NCBI RefSeq assembly: GCF_020515695.1
Contig: NZ_JAIWJA010000004.1
Coordinates: 248,001-312,000, forward strand
Direction of reading: 5' to 3'
Length of the DNA stretch: 64,000 nucleotides
Source: Pseudomonas sp. MWU16-30317
Lineage (GTDB): Bacteria; Pseudomonadota; Gammaproteobacteria; Pseudomonadales; Pseudomonadaceae
A model generated the notes under the pieces. That model was not told the origin of the DNA and ran no database searches. It saw only the letters and a program-made list of their open reading frames with translations. Shown piece by piece: positions 1 to 8,741 of the stretch (position 1 is its first letter; the number at the start of each line of letters is the position of its first letter). The position numbers were made by a program, and so were the translations under genes.

Positions 1-426
<426 letters not shown>

Positions 427-466
427 CATCTGCTTTGCAACTCCTCTCGTATAGGGAACCCTCTGA

Positions 467-1315
467 ATGAAACTGCTGCGTTACGGAAACAAAGGCCAGG
501 AAAAACCCGGCTTGCTCGACAGCCAGGGGCAGATCCGCGATCTGTCCGCCCATGTCAGCGACATCGCCGGCTCCGCCCTCGACCCTGCCAGCCTGGCCAC
601 CCTCGCCCGCCTCGACCCAACCAGCCTGCCGCTGGTCACTGGCTCGCCGCGCATCGGCGCCTGCGTGGGGCAGGTCGGCAAATTCATCTGCATCGGCCTC
701 AACTACGCCGACCATGCCGCCGAATCGGGCATGGCGGTGCCCAGCGAGCCGGTGATCTTCAACAAGTGGACCAGCGCCATCAACGGCCCCAACGACGACG
801 TGCAGATCCCCCGCGATTCGAAAAAGACCGACTGGGAAGTCGAACTCGGCGTAGTGATCGGCAAGGGCGGACGCTATATCGACGAGGCCAACGCCCTGGA
901 GCACGTGGCCGGCTACTGTGTGATCAACGATGTATCCGAGCGCGAGTGGCAGCTGGAGCGCGGCGGCACCTGGGACAAGGGCAAGGGCTTCGACACCTTC
1001 GGGCCGCTGGGGCCCTGGCTGGTGACCCGCGATGAAATCGCCGATCCGCATCAGCTCAATCTGTGGCTGGAAGTCGACGGCCATCGTTACCAGGACGGCA
1101 ACACCCGCACCCTGGTGTTCCAGATCCCGGCACTGATCGCCTACCTGAGCCGCTGCATGTCGCTGCAGCCCGGCGATGTCATTTCCACCGGCACGCCACC
1201 GGGCGTGGGCATGGGCGTCAAACCCAACGCGGTGTACCTGCGCCCCGGCCAGGAAATTCGCCTGGGTATCGAGGGCCTGGGCGAGCAGCGTCAGCGTACC
1301 GTGCAAGCGGATTGA
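467..1315 (+). CDS. Fumarylacetoacetate-hydrolase family protein, probable 2,4-diketo-3-deoxy-sugar-acid hydrolase
   Basis: This 282-residue protein has the FAH C-terminal catalytic fold. Visible signs are the metal-binding ExE pair in DWEVELGVVIG (about residue 125), the following NDVSER acid, and the GDVISTGTPPGVG loop near residue 238. The length matches the family. The start follows an AGGGAA ribosome site. It lies 40 bases behind an SDR gene in the same direction. In fuconate and rhamnonate degradation such hydrolases cut the 2,4-diketo acid to pyruvate and lactate. Other FAH members act on acylpyruvates or homoprotocatechuate intermediates, so the substrate is inferred only from context. 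Confidence 0.85.
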   Translation: MKLLRYGNKGQEKPGLLDSQGQIRDLSAHVSDIAGSALDPASLATLARLDPTSLPLVTGSPRIGACVGQVGKFICIGLNYADHAAESGMAVPSEPVIFNKWTSAINGPNDDVQIPRDSKKTDWEVELGVVIGKGGRYIDEANALEHVAGYCVINDVSEREWQLERGGTWDKGKGFDTFGPLGPWLVTRDEIADPHQLNLWLEVDGHRYQDGNTRTLVFQIPALIAYLSRCMSLQPGDVISTGTPPGVGMGVKPNAVYLRPGQEIRLGIEGLGEQRQRTVQAD

Positions 1316-1384
1316 CCGCTGCGCCAATGCCAGTCGAGCGCCGTGTGGCGCTCGACCACCAGACGACAATAATAAGGAAACCCC

Positions 1385-2359
1385 ATGCGCATCCTGATCA
1401 CCGGTGGCACCGGCTTCATCGGCAAGCAACTGGCCCAGCGCCTGCTCGATGCCGGGCAATTGAGCCTCGACGAGCAACCCGCACACACCATCGAGCGTAT
1501 CGTGCTGTTCGACGCCTTCGCGGGTGAAGGTGTGCCCAGCGATCCGCGTATCGAGTTAGTGACCGGCGACATCAGCGACGCCGCCACGCTGGCCCAGGTC
1601 TGCGAGGGCGTCGATCTGGTCTGGCATCTGGCCGCCGTCGTGAGCTCGGCCGCTGAAGCCGATTTCGAGCTCGGCATGCAGGTCAATCTCTACGGCCTGC
1701 TCAACCTGCTGGAAACCTTGCGACGCCAGGGCCAGAGCCCACGCGTGGTGTATGCCAGCGGCTTTGCAGTGTTCGGTGGTGCCTTGCCGGAGGTGGTCGA
1801 CGACGACACCGCCCTCACCCCACAGTCCTCCTACGGCATGCAAAAGGCGGTGGGCGAACTGCTGGTCGCGGATTACGCGCGCAAAGGCTTTATCGATGGC
1901 CGGGTGCTGCGCCTGCCGACCATCGTCGTGCGCCCCGGCAAACCGAATAAGGCGGCCTCGACCTTCTTCAGTTCGATCATCCGCGAGCCGTTGGTGGGCG
2001 AACCCGCGGTGTGCCCCGTGCGCCCTGACACGCAGGTGTATATCTCGTCGCCACGCCGCGCCGTGGAGTCGATGCTGCTGGCCATGACCCTGTCGCCACA
2101 GCGCCTGGGCAGCGAGCGCATCATCCCGCTGCCGGGCCTGACCACCACGGTTGCCGACATGGTCGCCGCCCTCGAACGGGTTGCCGGCTGCGCCGCAGTC
2201 GAGTTGATTCGCTGGGAAACCAACGCGACCATCCAGCGCATCGTCGAAAGCTGGCCCAGTCAGGTCGATGCGCCGCGGGCCCAGGCACTGGGCTTCAAGG
2301 CCGATGCCGACTTCGACAGCATCGTGCGCGCACACCTGGAGGACACGGCTCACGCCTAG
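1385..2359 (+). CDS. denD: D-erythronate dehydrogenase-like NAD-dependent epimerase/dehydratase
   Basis: This 324-residue extended SDR has the nucleotide-binding GGTGFIG at residues 7-13 and the catalytic pair in SSYGMQK near residue 157. The run VFGGALPEVVDDD and the following RLPTIVVRPGKPNKAAS segment are characteristic of the DenD group, which oxidises D-erythronate at C2 or C3 for four-carbon acid catabolism. AAGGAA sits just ahead of the ATG. It is the third gene of a same-strand run ending in an MFS carrier. The usual DenD partners (a four-carbon acid kinase and an OtnC-type decarboxylase) are not in the window, so they may lie to the left or the enzyme may have a related substrate. Confidence 0.8.
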   Translation: MRILITGGTGFIGKQLAQRLLDAGQLSLDEQPAHTIERIVLFDAFAGEGVPSDPRIELVTGDISDAATLAQVCEGVDLVWHLAAVVSSAAEADFELGMQVNLYGLLNLLETLRRQGQSPRVVYASGFAVFGGALPEVVDDDTALTPQSSYGMQKAVGELLVADYARKGFIDGRVLRLPTIVVRPGKPNKAASTFFSSIIREPLVGEPAVCPVRPDTQVYISSPRRAVESMLLAMTLSPQRLGSERIIPLPGLTTTVADMVAALERVAGCAAVELIRWETNATIQRIVESWPSQVDAPRAQALGFKADADFDSIVRAHLEDTAHA

Positions 2360-2416
2360 ATCAGCACCCGATTACAAATCGCCGACCACAACAATAACAA
2401 CATGAGAACGCGCACC

Positions 2417-3793
2417 ATGAACACACCGCTAGCAGACGTCAGCGACATCGAAAGACAAACCATCAGCCGCGTGACCAAGCGGCTGATCCCGTTCTTGATT
2501 CTGCTGTTCGTGGTCGCCTTCCTGGACCGTAACAACGTCGGTTTCGCCGCGCTGAAGATGAACGCCGACATCGGCATCAGCCAGGCGATCTTCGGCCTCG
2601 GCGCGGGGATCTTCTTCCTCGGCTATTTCCTCTTCGAAGTGCCCAGCAACGTCATGCTGCATCGCTTCGGCGCGCGGGTGTGGATCGCCCGCATCATGGT
2701 CACCTGGGGCATCATCGCCGGGGCCATGGGTTTTCTGCAGACCACCGGGCACTTCATCACCCTGCGTTTTCTGCTGGGTATCGCTGAAGCGGGGTTTTTT
2801 CCGGGGGTCATCTACCTGCTCTCGCTGTGGTTCCCGAGCCGCTATCGGGCGCGCATGATCGCCACCTTCTACCTCGGCGTACCCATCGCCCAGGTCATCG
2901 GCGGGCCGCTGTCGGTGGGCCTGATTCAACTAGGCGACGCCTACGGCATGGTCGGCTGGCGGTTGATGTATTTCGCCGAAGCGGTGCCGGCGATCATCCT
3001 TGGCGTGGTGTGCTACTTCTACCTCACCGATCGCCCGGCCGATGCCCACTGGCTGACCCTGGAACAACGTACCTGGCTGATGGACACCCTGGAGCGCGAA
3101 GAGCGCGCCAAGCCATTGGTGGTCGGCGTGCAGCCAACCAAGTGGCAAATGGTCAAAAAGGCCTTGGGCAATCGTCAGGTGTGGATGCTCGCCTTGGTGT
3201 ACTTCGGCATCACCTCGGGCTCCAACGCCATGAACTTCTTTTTGCCCAGCGTGCTGCAGTCTTTCCGCGCGTCGTTCGGGCTGGAACTGGGGCTGATGCA
3301 AAACGGTTTGATCACGGCCATTCCCTACGCCCTGGCGGCCGTGGCGATGATTCTCTGGAGCCGACGCTCCGACCGCTTGCAGGAGCGTCACTGGCACGCG
3401 GGTGGCGCGGCCCTGCTGGCGGCGGTGTCGATCGCAGTGGCGTTGTTGATCAATCAGCCATGGATCATCGTGATTGGTTTCATCCTCCTGGCGGTGGGCG
3501 TGTACAGCGCCATCAACGTGTTCTGGGCGGTACCGGGCCAGGTGCTGACCGGGGTCGGCGCGGCGGCGGGGATCGGCTTGATCAACTCCATCGGCAACCT
3601 CAGCGGGTTCACCGGGCCGTACCTGACGGGCGTGCTGTACACCACCACGGGCAGTTATACCGCGGGCTTTCTGGTGATCGCGGCATTCGTGGCGGCGGGT
3701 GGACTGGGGATGATCTTCATGCCACGCAACAAGGTCAGCCTGGATGCGTCGAGTGCCGCTACCGAGCTACCCGAAATCGTGCGCAAGGCGTGA
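2417..3793 (+). CDS. MFS transporter, anion:cation symporter (ACS) type
   Basis: The protein is about 458 residues with twelve predicted hydrophobic segments. It carries the ACS-family signature LDRNNVGFAALKMN after the first helix and a GIAEAGFFPGVIYLLSLWFP segment near helix 4. Members import organic acids such as tartrate, galactonate, glucarate or phthalate with protons. A second in-frame ATG lies 15 bases upstream at 2402. I chose 2417 because a weak GAGA precedes it at a usable distance, and the choice is uncertain. It closes the sugar-acid gene run and is the likely uptake route for that pathway's substrate. Confidence 0.85.
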   Translation: MNTPLADVSDIERQTISRVTKRLIPFLILLFVVAFLDRNNVGFAALKMNADIGISQAIFGLGAGIFFLGYFLFEVPSNVMLHRFGARVWIARIMVTWGIIAGAMGFLQTTGHFITLRFLLGIAEAGFFPGVIYLLSLWFPSRYRARMIATFYLGVPIAQVIGGPLSVGLIQLGDAYGMVGWRLMYFAEAVPAIILGVVCYFYLTDRPADAHWLTLEQRTWLMDTLEREERAKPLVVGVQPTKWQMVKKALGNRQVWMLALVYFGITSGSNAMNFFLPSVLQSFRASFGLELGLMQNGLITAIPYALAAVAMILWSRRSDRLQERHWHAGGAALLAAVSIAVALLINQPWIIVIGFILLAVGVYSAINVFWAVPGQVLTGVGAAAGIGLINSIGNLSGFTGPYLTGVLYTTTGSYTAGFLVIAAFVAAGGLGMIFMPRNKVSLDASSAATELPEIVRKA

Positions 3794-3828
3794 TCCTTGC
3801 CCGCTGCCGATTTGGGCAACCAGGACCG

Positions 3829-3961
3829 GCCCCTTCGCGAGCAAGCTCTGCTCCCACAGGGTTCGGGCTTGCCATTGCAGTGTGGGAGCAAGGCTTGCCC
3901 GCGAAGAGGCCATCCGCATCACCGCGCCATCGATGCCTTTTCGCGAGCAAGCTCCCACAGC
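3829..3961. repeat. Cluster of three REP palindromes
   Basis: Three copies of the Pseudomonas REP motif lie after the MFS gene: CTTCGCGAGCAAGCTCTGCTCCCAC (inverse orientation), GTGGGAGCAAGGCTTGCCCGCGAAG (direct), and a shortened inverse copy TCGCGAGCAAGCTCCCAC. Opposed pairs can fold in RNA and lie between convergent genes here, where they may limit transcription read-through. Confidence 0.85.
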
Positions 3962-3985
3962 ATCAGTACCGGCGACTATTGGCAG

Positions 3986-4829
3986 TCAATGACACACCAA
4001 CCCCTGCCCCACCTTCAAGCTGTCGATCAGCACTGCATTGCCATGCAGTCCCCAGGCCTGTTCCTGCCCGCCGTCGCGTTGCCAACTGTGCAGTGCGGCG
4101 CGCAGGTAGGCCAGGCTCTGGCGGTCGTTGCTGGCCAGGTACACGCGGGCGTCGTCGCTGGCCTTGAGGCGGGTGTCGAGCATGCGGTAGAAGCGCCAGT
4201 CCGGTTGCGCCTGCAGGCGTTCGAGGGTATTGCGCTCATCGGCCAGCAGGCTGCAATCGCCGGCCATGAACGCCACCGCCGCGCGGATCGACGATGGATA
4301 GATTCGCGCTACGGTGCCCAGCTTCTGCAACGGCGCATTCCACGGGCTGCCTTCGGCCACGCAGACGCACGCCCTGCAGGCCGGTTTTCGGCAAGGGCGC
4401 ATTGCGCAACGCCAACAAACGACCCTCACGGTAGTCGCTGGGCGGCCCGTCCAGCGCCCGGCTCTGGGCCTCCAGAGTGGGCAAGTCGAGGCTACCGGCG
4501 ATCAGTACATCGATGCTGCCATCCTTGAGCAGCGCCTGTGGATCGCGGTCCGGCAATGCCCGCAGTTGCACCGGCACCTTCAAGTACGCCGCCAGCGCCC
4601 GCGCCAAGGCGCTGTCCATTTCATCCGGTTCGGAGACCAGCGCCTCGCGACTGTCGGTGGGCCGCGGGTAACTGCGCACGCCTACCCGCAGCACCTGGCG
4701 CGCCTGAGCCGCCTGCAACTGCGGGCCCGGCATGACGCTGTGTACATCGGGGGTACGCTGCAGCCAGACAATGGTCGCGGCCAGCCCCAGCCACAAGATG
4801 GCCGCCAGCGCCCACTGCGGCTTAACCAC
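3986..4829 (-). pseudogene. Frameshifted membrane-anchored or exported periplasmic binding-protein-like gene
   Basis: Two adjoining frames together encode one protein of about 280 residues. The first frame (from 4829) starts with a hydrophobic N-terminus, then VLRVGVRSYPRP and a lobe typical of polar-amino-acid or sulfonate-type binding proteins (DEMDSALARALAAYLKVPVQL, then DVLIAGSLDLP). It loses homology after KTGLQGVR. The second frame continues with VAEGSPWNAPLQKLG and ends at 3986. The switch lies near 4362-4372 in a CGTGCGTCTGCGTGGCC stretch and is explained by one extra base. The start overlaps the 3' end of the permease gene, so it was the last gene of that transporter operon. It could be a sequencing error instead of a true lesion. 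Confidence 0.7.
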
Positions 4830-5601
4830 TGTGTTTGAGGCCTCGCCGCCAACGGGTGAAGCGTCGCTCCAGCAACGCCAGCAAAAAATTCAGCGCCAGG
4901 CCTACCAGTGCCAGCAACAGGATACCGGCGTACATGCTCGGGATCTGGAACACCTCCTGAGAGTTGAGCGTCAGGAACCCCAGGCCCGAATGCGCACCGA
5001 TCATCTCGGCCGCCACCAGTGCGGTGATGCAATAGGCGCCAGCCAGCCGCACGCCGGTAAAAATCGACGGCGAGGCCGAAGGCAGGACGATCTTGAGGAA
5101 CAGAAAGCGCCGGTTGGCACCCATTGACAGCGCCGAGTTGATCAGCAGCGTATCGACCTGCTTGACGCCACTGATGGTGCTCAACAGGATCGGCCAGAAG
5201 CACGCCCAGAAAATAATCGCGATTTTCGAGCCTTCACCAATGCCCAGAAACAGAATGAACACCGGAAACAGCGCCAGCGCCGAGGTCTGCCGAAACAGCT
5301 GCAGCAACGGATCGAGGATGCTCTCGAGCCGCGTAAACCAACCCATCAGCAAGCCCAGGCCGACGCCGAAGACGATCGCCAATGCCAGCCCCGCCAGGGA
5401 CCGCAACAGGCTGGCCTCCAGGTGCTTGACCAATTGGCCGTTGGCCGCCAGATCGAATATCGCCGCCACCACCGCCGACGGTGGGCTGAGGTAGCCCGGG
5501 TTGACGATGCCCAGGCGCGGCAAGGCTTCCCATAACAGCAAGAACAGAACGATGCCCAAGCTGCTGTCGAGCAGCTTGCGCGAAGACGCTTTGAAACTCA
5601 T
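4822..5601 (-). CDS. ABC transporter permease, SsuC/TauC type
   Basis: This 259-residue integral membrane protein has about six hydrophobic segments and the cytoplasmic EAA-type loop GANRRFLFLKIVLPSASP (about residue 170) that docks on the ATPase. FLGIGEGSKIAIIF is typical of nitrate/sulfonate/taurine permeases. It lies three bases behind the ATPase gene and overlaps the start of the frameshifted binding-protein-like gene, so all four genes from 7520 down to 3986 form one operon. The substrate is probably a sulfonate or a related small anion. The class is clear, the substrate is not. Confidence 0.9.
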   Translation of the reverse strand: MSFKASSRKLLDSSLGIVLFLLLWEALPRLGIVNPGYLSPPSAVVAAIFDLAANGQLVKHLEASLLRSLAGLALAIVFGVGLGLLMGWFTRLESILDPLLQLFRQTSALALFPVFILFLGIGEGSKIAIIFWACFWPILLSTISGVKQVDTLLINSALSMGANRRFLFLKIVLPSASPSIFTGVRLAGAYCITALVAAEMIGAHSGLGFLTLNSQEVFQIPSMYAGILLLALVGLALNFLLALLERRFTRWRRGLKHSG

Positions 5602-5604
5602 GGA

Positions 5605-6477
5605 TCACACTCCGATGCGATAACCGCCTAATGTCGCCACGCCTTGCCACGACTGTGGCGGCGCGGGCTCGCGGCTGTCTGCGCCATGGCTGACTTCGTC
5701 ACGCAGAGCTTCCCAGGCGCGCTGGCGCAGCTCGACAAAGGCATGGGTGTTGCGCAGCCCCGGCGCCCGTGGACGCGGCAGGTCGATATCGAAAATTTCC
5801 TTGATGCGCCCCGGCCGCTGGGTCATCACCGCCACGCGATCGGACAGAAAGATCGCCTCGTCGAGGCTGTGGGTGATGAACACGATGGTCTTTTTGTACG
5901 ACTCCCAGATCCGCAGCAACTCGTCCTGCAGGTTTTCGCGGGTCTGCGCATCCAGCGCCGCGAAGGGTTCATCCATCAGCAGCACGTCCGGCTGATAAGC
6001 CAGCGAGCGGGCGATCGCCACGCGCTGGCGCATGCCGCCAGACAGTTCGTGGGGGTAACGCGCGGCGAAGCCGTCCAGGCCGACCAGCGACAAGTACTCG
6101 CGGGCGCGTTCGAGGCGCTCGCGCTTGCCGACACCGCGGATCTCCAGCCCCACGGCGATGTTGTCGAGCACGTTGCGCCACGGCAGCAAGGCGTAGCCCT
6201 GAAACACCACGCCCTGGCTGCGGTTGATGCCTTGCAGCGGCTGACCGTCGATATCGAGCTGGCCGCCGGTCTTGCGCGTCAACCCGGCCAGAATGTTGAG
6301 AAACGTTGACTTGCCGCAACCGGATGGCCCGAGGATCGACAGAAACTCGCCCTCGCGCACCTGCAGGTTGAAATCATCCAGCACCGCCACGCGCTCTGCT
6401 CGGCCGGCTTCGTCGCGGGCCTGGTAAGCCATCTGCACGCCCGTGGCAACGATCTTGTGAGGTAGCGCAGCATTCAT
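5605..6477 (-). CDS. ABC transporter ATP-binding protein, SsuB/TauB type
   Basis: This 290-residue ATPase has Walker A GPSGCGKST near residue 52, signature LSGGMRQR near 145, Walker [13 protein letters not shown] near 165, and the switch histidine in FITHSLDEA. It is somewhat longer than typical SsuB because of a C-terminal tail of about 35 residues after the conserved core (HGADSREPAPPQ onward). Its start overlaps the stop region of the binding-protein gene (TAATG), which points to translational coupling. The function is energising import by the neighbouring permease. Confidence 0.92.
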   Translation of the reverse strand: MNAALPHKIVATGVQMAYQARDEAGRAERVAVLDDFNLQVREGEFLSILGPSGCGKSTFLNILAGLTRKTGGQLDIDGQPLQGINRSQGVVFQGYALLPWRNVLDNIAVGLEIRGVGKRERLERAREYLSLVGLDGFAARYPHELSGGMRQRVAIARSLAYQPDVLLMDEPFAALDAQTRENLQDELLRIWESYKKTIVFITHSLDEAIFLSDRVAVMTQRPGRIKEIFDIDLPRPRAPGLRNTHAFVELRQRAWEALRDEVSHGADSREPAPPQSWQGVATLGGYRIGV

Positions 6478-7520
6478 TAAACGGAGGCCTTGGCAAAGGG
6501 GTTGAACTGGTTGGTGTAGACGTCCTTGACCTGGATCGAGCCCTTTTTCAGCTTGCCCTCGTTTTCGAGGATATCGATGTAGTACTGGATCGGCGGCTCG
6601 GTCACTACCAGGTTGTCGACATAGGCGAAACGCTCCACCAGCTCGAGCTTCATGCCGATGCGTTCAGAGGTGATCTTGCGCGCGTCGTCCGGGTTGGCAT
6701 TGACCCAGTTGGCCGCACGGGCGATGGCCGATACCACATCGCGGGTGGCCTCAGGGTGTTCGCGCATGAACTTGCCGTACACGCTGTAGGGCGCCATGCC
6801 GCCGAGGCCGCCGTCGAGGTCGTAATCGCTCCACAGCTTGCGCAGCGCCGGGTTGTGCTCGGCACCGCCCGAAGCAGGCGGGTGGATGATGGCGATGTCG
6901 ACGTTGCCGGTGGCCAAGGTCTGCTCGGCCTGGTTGTCGGGAATCACCACCCAGTTGATTTTCTCGACGTTGACGCCCTGCTCGCGCAGGTACTTCTTGG
7001 TGACGAACTCGGCGCAGGCACCAAAGCTGTTGAAGCCGACGGTTTTGCCTTCCATGTCCTTGGGCTTGAAGATGCCCGAGTCGTTGCGCACGAAATACTT
7101 CATGTGCGGCGCTTCCTGCAGGGTCTTGCCGCCAGCGGCGACTACCTTGAGGTCCAGGCCGCTGGCAATCGCCGAAATGACCAAGGGCACCATGCGCGCG
7201 CCGAAGTCGATTTCACCGGTGCCGGTCAGCGGTATGACCTGCGGCGCGGCGATCTTGCCGATGTATTTGGGACGCGCGCGGCTGCCGTCGAAGTAACCGA
7301 GCGAGTCGGCGACGTAGATCAGGTCGAAGCTGGGGTTGTCCGGGTATTTGAACTCGACGACCTTGTCGCCGACGCTGCCGACCACGGCCGGCGCGCCACT
7401 GGCGGTCTTGGCGCCCTTGTCCGCCTTGTCGCAGCCACTGAGGCCCAGGCCCAAGGCGCCGGCGGCGCCCACGACGGCGCAATGTCTGAGGAACAGTCGG
7501 CGATTGTTATTCGGCTGCAT
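6477..7520 (-). CDS. ABC transporter substrate-binding lipoprotein, NrtA/SsuA-like, with Tat-type signal
   Basis: The 347-residue protein begins with a twin-arginine stretch NNRRLFLRH followed by a hydrophobic run and the lipobox LSGC at about residues 26-29. Export by Tat with lipidation is therefore likely. The mature part has the NMT1/SsuA-like fold (DLIYVADSLGYF, then FGARMVPLVISAIASGLDLKVVAAGG, then GKTVGFNSFGACAEFVTKKYL). It is the first gene of the minus-strand importer operon. Tat export is unusual for this class, which normally uses Sec. The substrate is unknown. Confidence 0.85.
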   Translation of the reverse strand: MQPNNNRRLFLRHCAVVGAAGALGLGLSGCDKADKGAKTASGAPAVVGSVGDKVVEFKYPDNPSFDLIYVADSLGYFDGSRARPKYIGKIAAPQVIPLTGTGEIDFGARMVPLVISAIASGLDLKVVAAGGKTLQEAPHMKYFVRNDSGIFKPKDMEGKTVGFNSFGACAEFVTKKYLREQGVNVEKINWVVIPDNQAEQTLATGNVDIAIIHPPASGGAEHNPALRKLWSDYDLDGGLGGMAPYSVYGKFMREHPEATRDVVSAIARAANWVNANPDDARKITSERIGMKLELVERFAYVDNLVVTEPPIQYYIDILENEGKLKKGSIQVKDVYTNQFNPFAKASV

Positions 7521-7772
7521 GGGCGGGGCTCTCTACCTGTCGAGTGATGGTTCGGGTGGGTGCACGTATCAGGAAGAGCAGGACGCCCCCCTCGACCGGT
7601 GGATGATCACGGTTGCCGGTTAGAACCGGAAAGAATATTTAATTATTTATTTATACTCTTTTTCACATTCCGGCTCAGTGAACTCGCCGCCATAAGCTCA
7701 GCACTACTGGGTATTTATCGGCCCGCCGCGCCGATGGTTACGCTCGCCGCCACTCACTTGCGAGGACGTGCC
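7521..7772. promoter_or_regulatory. Divergent intergenic control region with a palindrome and an AT-rich promoter block
   Basis: This region separates the minus-strand importer operon from the plus-strand binding-protein gene. It has a perfect palindrome CCGGTTAGAACCGG at 7616-7629, followed at once by a strongly AT-rich block (about 7630-7668) that stands out from the GC-rich surroundings. The palindrome could be an operator and the AT block a promoter or UP element for the rightward gene. No clear -24/-12 sigma-54 promoter was found. Confidence 0.4.
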
Positions 7773-8741
7773 ATGCGCCTGCCATTCAAACTGCTCTCTA
7801 CCGTGGCGGCAATCGCCGTCGCCAGCACCTTCACCTTGTCGACCAGTGCCGATACCCTCTACCCGCAAACCGTCCACATCGGCTACCAGAAAGGCAACAG
7901 CCTCGTGGTGCTGAAAAACAGTGGGACTCTGGAGCAGGCGCTGGCCAGTCATGGCGTCAAAGTGGTGTGGCAGGAGTTCGCCTATGGCCCGCCATTGGTC
8001 GAAGCCATCAACAGCGGTGATATCGACATCGGTTTCGTCGGCGCCACCCCGCCGGTATTCGCCCAGGCGGGCGCCGGCCCCGACGTCACCTATGTGGGTT
8101 ACAGCGCGCCCTATCAGGACAACTACGCGATTCTCGTGCCCAAAGATTCCACCGCCCACAGCCTGGCCGACCTCAAGGGCAAGCGCATTGCCGTGGCCAA
8201 AGGCTCGGCCGGCCAGTATTTGCTGATCGCCGCGCTGGAGCAGGCCAAGCTGCAGCTCAGTGACGTCGACGAGGCCTATCTGGGCTACAGCGAAGGTCGC
8301 GCAGCCTTCGAGCGCGGCGATGTGGCCGCCTGGGTGGTGCCCGATCCGCGGCTGGCCGATACCGAGCTGTCCAGCGGAGCCCGGCCACTGATCACGGCCC
8401 GCAGCCTGCCGGTGCAGTACAGCTTCTACATCGCGCCGCGGGCCTACGCCCAACGCTACCCGCAGACCCTCGCCATGGTCCTCAAGGAGCTCGACAACAC
8501 CGAGCGCTATGCCGGCGCCCACCAGGCCGAGGTGGCCAAACTGCTCAGCGACGACACCAAGGTGCCGGTGGCCGTCTGGACGCGGACCCTGGCGCGCCAG
8601 CCGTGGGGCGTGCATTTTCCGCTGACGCCTCAAGTGATTGCCGACCAGCAGCGGGTGGCAGATACCTTTTTGCGCAACAAGCTGATACCCAAAGAGGTCC
8701 ATGTCGCCGATGCGGTGATCGACGTAGGGGCTGCGCAATGA
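7773..8741 (+). CDS. Aliphatic sulfonate-type ABC substrate-binding protein
   Basis: This 322-residue protein has a Sec signal peptide (hydrophobic core AAIAVASTFTLSTSA). The mature N-terminus reads VHIGYQKGNSLVVLK, with FAYGPPLVEAINSGDIDIGFVGATPPVFAQ close behind, which is the SsuA pattern. The frame is open further upstream. I chose the ATG at 7773 because of the signal peptide and the GAGGA before it. No permease or ATPase gene follows. Its stop overlaps the start of a flavin monooxygenase gene (ATGA), so binding protein and enzyme are coupled. It may share the membrane components of the divergent operon. Confidence 0.88.
   Translation: MRLPFKLLSTVAAIAVASTFTLSTSADTLYPQTVHIGYQKGNSLVVLKNSGTLEQALASHGVKVVWQEFAYGPPLVEAINSGDIDIGFVGATPPVFAQAGAGPDVTYVGYSAPYQDNYAILVPKDSTAHSLADLKGKRIAVAKGSAGQYLLIAALEQAKLQLSDVDEAYLGYSEGRAAFERGDVAAWVVPDPRLADTELSSGARPLITARSLPVQYSFYIAPRAYAQRYPQTLAMVLKELDNTERYAGAHQAEVAKLLSDDTKVPVAVWTRTLARQPWGVHFPLTPQVIADQQRVADTFLRNKLIPKEVHVADAVIDVGAAQ

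Noticed and set aside
3829..3961. CRISPR array suggested by repeated motifs
   Set aside because: The copies alternate in orientation, have irregular spacing and match the REP family; there are no cas genes.
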